Origin: Steroidobacteraceae bacterium
Lineage (GTDB): Bacteria; Pseudomonadota; Gammaproteobacteria; Steroidobacterales; Steroidobacteraceae
Direction of reading: 5' to 3'
Assembly: GCA_041395505.1 (NCBI GenBank)
Contig: JAWLAG010000001.1
Coordinates: 1,736,001 to 1,800,000 of the forward strand
Length of the DNA: 64,000 nucleotides
The position numbers were made by a program, and so were the translations under genes. Positions within the stretch are counted from its first letter, which is position 1, and the number at the start of each line of letters is the position of its first letter. Positions 58,593 to 64,000 of the stretch are shown here, piece by piece. A model generated the notes under the pieces. The model saw nothing but the letters and a program-made list of their open reading frames with translations, made no database searches and was not told the origin of the DNA.

Positions 58593-59150
58593 TTGAAACG
58601 CGCACTGGCATTGGGCCTCATGGTTTTCCTGTTCGGCGCGCATGTGGCGTCATCGGAAGAGATGACCAATCATGCAAAGATTGTCTGCGATGGGCAGGAG
58701 GGCAATCGTGACCAGTACCTGCGCATGTGGCAGGTGCTGTTCATGGAGCGCGATGCGTCGCGAGTCGCGGAATTCTATGCAAGTCAAGTGGTTTCACATA
58801 ACAGCGATGCTGGTGGCGCGGGTTCAGTCGTAACGAGTGAGCAACTCGCCCAGTTCTGGTCACTGTCGAAAAAAGTCAATCCCGAGCGAGTGCTCGATGA
58901 TGAGTTGATAATCTGCTCAGGCGATTACGTAGTTGTCCGGACCCTGGTCAGATCCACGGACAAGATGGGCATGTTCGGGCAGCCGCCGACTGGCAAATCC
59001 TATTCGACGACCGCGATCGATATTTATCGCTTTGTCGATGGCAAGGTCGTCGAGAGGTGGGGGAATTCCGACCTGGTCAGCATCGCGCAGCAGCTGGGCT
59101 ATGAAGTCGCGCCGCGAGCCGAGACGAAGGCCGCGCCCGAGAAAAAATAG
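58593..59150 (+). CDS. Exported SnoaL-like protein
   Basis: 185 residues, TTG start with AAGGAG 8 nt upstream. Signal peptide about 1-20. The mature part is a SnoaL/NTF2-like cone: FYASQVVSHNS, MGMFGQPPTGKSYSTTAIDIYRFVDGKVVERW. Enzymatic role unknown. Confidence 0.8.
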   Translation: MKRALALGLMVFLFGAHVASSEEMTNHAKIVCDGQEGNRDQYLRMWQVLFMERDASRVAEFYASQVVSHNSDAGGAGSVVTSEQLAQFWSLSKKVNPERVLDDELIICSGDYVVVRTLVRSTDKMGMFGQPPTGKSYSTTAIDIYRFVDGKVVERWGNSDLVSIAQQLGYEVAPRAETKAAPEKK

Positions 59151-59156
59151 ACTGAA

Positions 59157-59186
59157 GGTGTCCGTGCCATTGGCATGACGGGCACC
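59157..59186. terminator. Hairpin between convergent genes
   Basis: GGTGTCCGT...GCC pairs with GGC...ACGGGCACC around an ATT loop, with a 3-nt bulge. Located between the SnoaL-like and kdgK stops, so it could serve both strands. No T-tract. Confidence 0.4.
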
Positions 59187-59216
59187 AAGGCGCGACCATC
59201 GGCGCGGGCAAGTCGG

Positions 59217-60317
59217 TCAACGAATCACCCGAGCACCTTTGCCAGCCATCACTGCTTCGACCTCCGCAGCACGCACCATCGAGGTATCGCCCGGCGTGGT
59301 CATGGCCAGTGCACCGTGCGCGGCGCCGTATTCGACCGCCGCCTGCGGACCCTTGTTTTCGAGGAACGCAAAGGCGAGTCCGGAGGCAAAGCCATCACCG
59401 CCACCGACACGATCAAAGATCTCGAGGTTCTCCCGTTTGATCGATTCGTAGATCTTGCCGTCGTGCCAGAGTATGGCTGACCAGTCATTGAATGTCGCCG
59501 TACGCGCGTTACGTAGCGTGGTCGCGGCGACCTTGAAATTGGGGTAGGCCTTGACGGCTGCCTCGATCATGCGCTTGAAACCGGCAGTCTCGATGTTCGT
59601 CAGGTGTTCATCCGCGCCCGGTACAGCGAATCCGAGGCAGGCGGTAAAGTCTTCCTCGTTGCCGATCATGACATCCACATGGCGGGCGATGGCGCGATTG
59701 ACTCGCTGCGCGCCGTCCATGCCGCCCTGGCTCTTCCAGAGCGATGCCCGGTAATTGAGGTCGTAGGACACGACAGTGCCATGACGCTTTGCAGCTTCGA
59801 CCGCTTCGATGACTGCTTCCGCCGTGTTGCTCGCGAGCGCCGCGAAAATTCCACCGGTGTGAAACCAGCGTACGCCTTCGTCGCCAAAAAGCCGCTGCCA
59901 GTTGATCTCGCCCGGCCGGATCTGCGATGCAGCCGAGTGACCGCGATCGGAGCAACCGAGCGCAGGGCGTATCCCGAAGCCTTTTTCGGTGAAATTCAGT
60001 CCGACCCGGGTGTTGCGGCCAATGCCGTCGAAGTCTCGCCACAGCATGTGGCTCATGTCGACGCCGCCTTGCATGATGAGGTCTTCGACCAGCCAGCCGA
60101 GGTCGTTGGCCGGCAGTGCGGTAACGACGGTGGCACGTTGACCCCAGCATTTTCGCATGGCACGCGCGACGTTGTATTCGCCGCCGCCCTCCCAGACCAT
60201 GAAATTGCGTGCATTGCGGACACGCCCGTATCCGGGGTCGAAGCGCAGCATGACTTCCCCGAGCGCGGCGCAGTCCCAGCGGGTCTGTGCGGCGGGCCTG
60301 ATCTGCAGCCCCGTCAC
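59217..60317 (-). CDS. kdgK: 2-keto-3-deoxygluconate kinase (PfkB family)
   Basis: 366 residues, GTG start. PfkB sugar kinase: GGGEYNVARAM near the N-terminus and the catalytic base D308 in GGGDGFASGL. Phosphorylates KDG to KDPG, the substrate of the aldolase encoded 25 bp upstream. Slightly longer than E. coli KdgK. Confidence 0.88.
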   Translation of the reverse strand: MTGLQIRPAAQTRWDCAALGEVMLRFDPGYGRVRNARNFMVWEGGGEYNVARAMRKCWGQRATVVTALPANDLGWLVEDLIMQGGVDMSHMLWRDFDGIGRNTRVGLNFTEKGFGIRPALGCSDRGHSAASQIRPGEINWQRLFGDEGVRWFHTGGIFAALASNTAEAVIEAVEAAKRHGTVVSYDLNYRASLWKSQGGMDGAQRVNRAIARHVDVMIGNEEDFTACLGFAVPGADEHLTNIETAGFKRMIEAAVKAYPNFKVAATTLRNARTATFNDWSAILWHDGKIYESIKRENLEIFDRVGGGDGFASGLAFAFLENKGPQAAVEYGAAHGALAMTTPGDTSMVRAAEVEAVMAGKGARVIR

Positions 60318-60342
60318 GACTCGGTCACGCTCTCACCTGGTG

Positions 60343-61026
60343 TCATCGCGCGATTTCCTTCTTGATTTTCGCAGCAAGGGTCACGGTCTCGCGCACGCGG
60401 CGCTCGATACCCGGGTAGTCCCGCGACCGCAGCAGGTCTTTGGTAATCAAATTGCTGCCGATACCGCAGGCAACGACGCCAGCGCCGAACCAATCGCGCA
60501 GCGATTTCTCCGTCGCATCGACGCCGCCGGTTGGCATGATGCGGGACCAGGGCATCGGCGCCATGATAGACCGCACGAAATCCGGGCCTCCGACCGATGA
60601 TCCGGGGAAGAGCTTGACGATTTCGCAGCCCAGCTCCTGCGCATCGCCGATTTCGGTCGCTGAACCGCAGCCCGGACTGTAGGGAATGCCACGACGATTA
60701 CACAGCCGCGCGACGTCCCTATTGAGTAGCGGCCCGACCACGAAGCGGGCACCGTTCGCGATGTAGATCGCTGCCGTCGGCGCGTCGACCACGGAGCCCA
60801 CACCCATGATGACCGATGGGTCGGTGGTGGCGAAGTGTCGCGCTACCTCGAGAAAAGTGTGCGCAGCGAATTCACCGCGGTTCGTGAATTCGACGCATTT
60901 GGCGCCGCCATTTGCGCATGCCTGGATGACATTGCGGCAGACTTCGGGGTCCGGATCGTAGAACACCGGAATGACGGATTGGGCCATCATCGCGGTAAGC
61001 ACGGATATTCGGTCTTTCGCGGTCAA
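60343..61026 (-). CDS. eda: KDPG / 4-hydroxy-2-oxoglutarate aldolase
   Basis: 227 residues, TTG start overlapping the otsA stop (TTGA). Class I aldolase: Schiff-base K138 in VKLFPG, E46 and R50 in VEFTNRG, GVGSVVD and PTGGVD phosphate loop. Splits KDPG to pyruvate and glyceraldehyde-3-phosphate. Confidence 0.92.
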   Translation of the reverse strand: MTAKDRISVLTAMMAQSVIPVFYDPDPEVCRNVIQACANGGAKCVEFTNRGEFAAHTFLEVARHFATTDPSVIMGVGSVVDAPTAAIYIANGARFVVGPLLNRDVARLCNRRGIPYSPGCGSATEIGDAQELGCEIVKLFPGSSVGGPDFVRSIMAPMPWSRIMPTGGVDATEKSLRDWFGAGVVACGIGSNLITKDLLRSRDYPGIERRVRETVTLAAKIKKEIAR

Positions 61027-62534
61027 GTCAACTCCCCACCAGCGCGTTGTCTCTTGCGAACGCGAGATGCCATAGGCTGCCGCAAAATTCGGTGGCCGTC
61101 ACCTGGAACATGTGCTGCCGGCTGATTCCGGAGCAGTGCGAGAAAATCGCGTCGCCAGCGGTGCGCATCCTGCCCTCGAATGCGACGGCATAGTGCCGCG
61201 TGCCGACGCTGACGTTCCGCAAGCGGCATCAGCAGCGCCTGTTGAATGGCGTTCGCCGTGACCTCAACATCGAGCGGATTGACGATGATGGCCTCCCGAA
61301 GCGTCTCGGCGGCCCCAGCGAACTCGGACAGAATCAGCACGCCAGGATCGTCCGGATCCTGGGCGGCAATGTATTCCTTGGCGACCAGGTTCATGCCGTC
61401 GCGCATCGGAGTTACAAATCCCACCCGCGCCACTCGGTAAAGCGCCGCCAGCGTGCCGCGGGACAAAACCCCTTTGATGCAATGCAATGGCACCCAGTCG
61501 GCTTCCGCAAAGCGTCGTGTTATGGCCTCCTCGGCGTGCTCAAGGCCGAGTCGCAAATTTGCATAGTGCGCCTGCGGTTCGCGCGATGGTGCAGCGACCT
61601 GCACATAAACGGCCCGGTGTTCTCGCGCTTGCCGATTGGCAAGGAAATGCTCAAAAGCGCGAAATCGCTCCAACAGCCCTTTCGAATAGTCGAGTCGATC
61701 GATGCCAGCGATCAGCGGGTCGCGGCCAAAGAATTCTCGCAAGCCTGCGGTGTCGCCATTTGTGTCCGCGGCGCGGGCGAGTCGGGCGAGGTCATCGACA
61801 TCGATGCCGGCTGGCAGCGTGCGACAGCGAACCAGCCGTTGCGCGCACTGCAGATCGCAGCCGTCAACCAGTTGTGCCCCGAGCACTGCCTGGGCGTAGT
61901 GGCGGAAATTGTCGGTGTCACTGCTGGTTTGAAACGCTACCGCGTCGTACTCGAGCAATGCGCTGAACAACTGTCGGTGCCAGGGTAACCTTGCAATGAC
62001 TTCCGATGGCGGAAACGGCACGTGGAGGAAAAAGCCGAGCCGTTGGCAGGCACCGGCAGCCCGCAAGGCCCTCGCCAGCGGCATCAGGTGATAGTCATGC
62101 ACCCAAAGTAGATCGTCCGGGTGCAGACGCGCCATGAGCGTGCTCGCATATCGCTGATTGACTCTGACGTAGGTCGCGAAGGCTTCATTGTCGCACTGCA
62201 TCAGGTCGGGGCGATGATGAAGCAGCGGCCACAGGCACTGGTTGGAGAAGCCGGCATAGAACCCTGCGTGCTCGTGGGCCGTGAGGTCTGTGGTCAGTAT
62301 TTGCAACTGATCGCAAACTTCGCATTCGGGTTCACGTTCAGCCGCAGACCTCGAGATTCGGCCGCTCCAGCCAAACCAGGTGGTGGGTTCTGCCGTTAGC
62401 GAGTCGCCGATCGCCACGGTCAGGCCGCCGGCGTGTGCCGTGCATCCCGGCCGGGTGACGCGGTTGGAGACGATTACGACACGACGGGCTCGTTGCGGCG
62501 ACGTAATGAGCGTCGGGCTCGTAGGTAGTCGCAT
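61023..62534 (-). CDS. otsA: Trehalose-6-phosphate synthase
   Basis: 503 residues from ATG 62534 (GTG 62537 also possible). GT20 glycosyltransferase joining UDP-glucose and glucose-6-phosphate. Key motifs: AGGLTVAIGD, VHDYHLMPLA, HVPFPPSEV, GIDRLDYSKGL (Arg/Lys for UDP), DGMNLVAKEY and LSEFAGAA. The last 60 or so residues are Arg/His-rich and poorly conserved. Coupled to eda; divergent from otsB by 91 bp, a gap with TAGAAT at 62554. Confidence 0.95.
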   Translation of the reverse strand: MRLPTSPTLITSPQRARRVVIVSNRVTRPGCTAHAGGLTVAIGDSLTAEPTTWFGWSGRISRSAAEREPECEVCDQLQILTTDLTAHEHAGFYAGFSNQCLWPLLHHRPDLMQCDNEAFATYVRVNQRYASTLMARLHPDDLLWVHDYHLMPLARALRAAGACQRLGFFLHVPFPPSEVIARLPWHRQLFSALLEYDAVAFQTSSDTDNFRHYAQAVLGAQLVDGCDLQCAQRLVRCRTLPAGIDVDDLARLARAADTNGDTAGLREFFGRDPLIAGIDRLDYSKGLLERFRAFEHFLANRQAREHRAVYVQVAAPSREPQAHYANLRLGLEHAEEAITRRFAEADWVPLHCIKGVLSRGTLAALYRVARVGFVTPMRDGMNLVAKEYIAAQDPDDPGVLILSEFAGAAETLREAIIVNPLDVEVTANAIQQALLMPLAERQRRHAALCRRIRGQDAHRWRRDFLALLRNQPAAHVPGDGHRILRQPMASRVRKRQRAGGELT

Positions 62535-62625
62535 CACCCGGTGCCGCCCGGGCTAGAATTATTGCTTCCGCTGGCCAGATTGCATTGCTCCATGGCGACA
62601 GGCGACGATTCCCGAAGTGCAGAGC

Positions 62626-63429
62626 ATGCCTGAAAAACCCAGCTCCTGCGGGCGTACGGTTCCTGCGACTGATCTTTCAGGTACAGCCCTGTTCCTTGAT
62701 GTGGACGGCACACTCCTGCGGATTCGAGCAACGCCCGACGCAGTCGTGGCCGATCCATCGCTTGTATCATTGTTGTTGCAGCTTACAGGCAGGCTTGAAG
62801 GTGCCCTCGCGCTGGTGAGTGGCCGATCGGGAGATCAGCTTGATCGGCTATTCGCGCCCGCGAGGTTTGCCGTTGCCGCTGAGCACGGCAATTGGCGCCG
62901 TGACGGGAGTGGTCGAGTGCATCAACTTCGCAGGTTGCCACTACCGATGGCGGCATATAGCGCTATGCGCGCGCTCGTTACTGCAGACACCCGTCTGCTG
63001 TTGGAAGTGAAAGACGCCTCGCTCGCCTTGCATTACCGGCGTGCCTCGGAACGAAGGTGCGAGTTGCGTCGATACATGCAGCGACTCGCGGGCGCTCTGG
63101 CTCCAGATCACAGTCTCGTGAATGGCAAGATGGTCAGCGAGTTGCGACCCGCGGGCGTCAACAAGGGCTCAGCAATTGCGCAATTCATGCGCGAACCACC
63201 CTTCGCCGGTCGTCGCCCGGTATTCGTCGGCGATGATTTGACCGATGAAGACGGTTTTGCTGTTGTAAACGCATGCGGTGGAGTGTCGGCGCACGTCGGT
63301 CGGCGCAAATTCACCGCGGCAAGATATCAGTTCTCCAGTGTTGCGGCTGTTCGCGCCTGGTTGGAGATATCGCTGCGAGAACTGGTGGGACCAACCACGA
63401 TAACTGGCGCCACGGTTCGAGGTCACTAG
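62626..63429 (+). CDS. otsB: Trehalose-6-phosphate phosphatase
   Basis: 267 residues from ATG 62626 (GTG 62617 in frame). HAD phosphatase: D25 and D27 in LDVDGTL, SGRSGDQLD, and FVGDDLTDEDGF for Mg. Completes trehalose synthesis with OtsA. Followed after 5 bp by a hypothetical gene. Confidence 0.94.
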   Translation: MPEKPSSCGRTVPATDLSGTALFLDVDGTLLRIRATPDAVVADPSLVSLLLQLTGRLEGALALVSGRSGDQLDRLFAPARFAVAAEHGNWRRDGSGRVHQLRRLPLPMAAYSAMRALVTADTRLLLEVKDASLALHYRRASERRCELRRYMQRLAGALAPDHSLVNGKMVSELRPAGVNKGSAIAQFMREPPFAGRRPVFVGDDLTDEDGFAVVNACGGVSAHVGRRKFTAARYQFSSVAAVRAWLEISLRELVGPTTITGATVRGH

Positions 63430-63434
63430 TCAAG

Positions 63435-64000
63435 ATGCACCAAAAGATTGCCTCTTCGTCGAGGCTATGTTTGTCCGTAGCGTTGACCCTAATGGTTCTG
63501 GTAGTCCTTGCGTGGCAGCCAAGTGCAGACGCCGAGGATCTATACGGTCTCGATGTTGTTGAAATGCCTGCACTCACGTGTGCAGTGCCGCGCAAAGCGG
63601 CGCATTGGTCAAGTCGGCGGGCTGAGACCTTGAAGAAAATCAACAATGCGCTCGATTCATTGGAGGATGCGCGACCAAAGGCCTCGGCTATTACAACTTG
63701 GCCATCAGAGCTGACGATGGGTCTGAAAAATGACGTAGAGCGATGGGTTCTTCCAAATACGAAGCTAAACGAAATCCGCGAGACAGTGCGCAACCTGGCG
63801 ACAACAAGACCTCAACAGACCGCGCAAGCGAAGGATCTGGCGGACCTGGAGGCTCTTAGAGGACGATTGTGCGGTTTGGCAATTCAAGCGATCGATATCT
63901 TCGTTTATTGGCAGCAGCGCGTTTGGATTGAACGGTTGCAGCGCGAACGCCTTGCGGTCCTTGCCGGCTATGGACAGATCGACTCGAAACTCGCGCAAGC
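63435..64000 (+). CDS. Exported hypothetical protein (3' end cut by window)
   Basis: Open from ATG 63435 to the right edge, at least 188 residues. A signal peptide (about 1-33, hydrophobic core LTLMVLVVLA, likely cut after SADA) is followed by a helical, charged region. No family recognised. Base composition is less GC-rich than its neighbours. It starts 5 bp after otsB, so it is probably co-transcribed. Confidence 0.7.
   Translation, partial: MHQKIASSSRLCLSVALTLMVLVVLAWQPSADAEDLYGLDVVEMPALTCAVPRKAAHWSSRRAETLKKINNALDSLEDARPKASAITTWPSELTMGLKNDVERWVLPNTKLNEIRETVRNLATTRPQQTAQAKDLADLEALRGRLCGLAIQAIDIFVYWQQRVWIERLQRERLAVLAGYGQIDSKLAQ

Overview
The window is a contiguous piece of chromosome from a GC-rich gammaproteobacterium. 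The evidence is the block from queG to purA (queG, nnr, tsaE, amiC, mutL, miaA, hfq, hflX, hflK, hflC, a yjeT-like gene, purA), which follows the order I recall from Escherichia coli, together with mlaFEDCB/mlaA, orn, gcvR, ppsR and a short SRP RNA. Codon choice and the SUF-type rather than ISC-type iron-sulfur operon suggest a lineage near Xanthomonadales, Nevskiales or Steroidobacterales. That placement is inference and would need a phylogeny. I saw no insertion sequence, prophage, CRISPR array or clear pseudogene.

Layout. 1-2.8 kb: folK (cut by the left edge), a deoxynucleoside kinase, panB and panC. 2.8-15.2 kb: the conserved queG/nnr-to-purA cluster covering tRNA modification, metabolite repair, cell-wall hydrolysis, mismatch repair, RNA chaperone and membrane protease control. 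15.2-16.7 kb: a CoA-acylating semialdehyde dehydrogenase. 16.7-23.4 kb, minus strand: a SUF operon (Rrf2 regulator, sufB, sufC, sufD, sufS, sufU, sufT) whose last gene is a SixA-like phosphohistidine phosphatase. 23.5-28.9 kb: the complete Mla lipid-transport system, with mlaA and a BepA-like protease facing it. 28.9-31.8 kb: PhoH-like ATPase, Bcp peroxiredoxin, GcvR and a small lipoprotein. 31.9-32.1 kb: tRNA-Ser(GGA) followed after 14 nt by the SRP RNA. 32.1-36.2 kb: dnaX, ybaB, recR, orn and a PLP dehydratase. 36.2-41.1 kb: ppsA/ppsR as a divergent pair, a DUF1249 gene and an orphan coiled-coil gene. 41.2-50.9 kb, minus strand: two RND permeases, one periplasmic adaptor and the Prc protease. 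51-59.2 kb: mixed accessory genes (M28 peptidase, Gfo/Idh oxidoreductase, DsbA-like protein, AguB-like amidohydrolase, FAD oxidase, hypotheticals). 59.2-64 kb: KDG kinase, KDPG aldolase and trehalose-6-phosphate synthase in one minus-strand run, divergent from otsB and a hypothetical gene cut by the right edge.

Several groups work together. Genes inside operons often overlap by 4 bp (ATGA, GTGA or TTGA), as in suf, mlaD/C/B, gcvR/bcp/phoH, RND2/RND1 and otsA/eda, which suggests translational coupling. Regulatory DNA that can be read directly includes an IscR-type palindrome before the SUF regulator, a 28-bp near-perfect palindrome containing the -35 box of the RND operon, and -10 boxes lying only 6-9 nt before start codons at queG/nnr, the DUF1249 gene and prc, which suggests leaderless mRNAs.

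No stretch longer than about 160 bp lacks a gene or RNA. The largest gaps are 31377-31536 (between gcvR and the lipoprotein gene; nothing recognised), 53206-53358 (holds one palindrome) and 23368-23515 (holds the Suf operator). No single region stands out as an obviously new multi-gene system. The best leads are the orphan coiled-coil gene, the sixA-suf coupling, the trehalose/Entner-Doudoroff operon and the RND operator.
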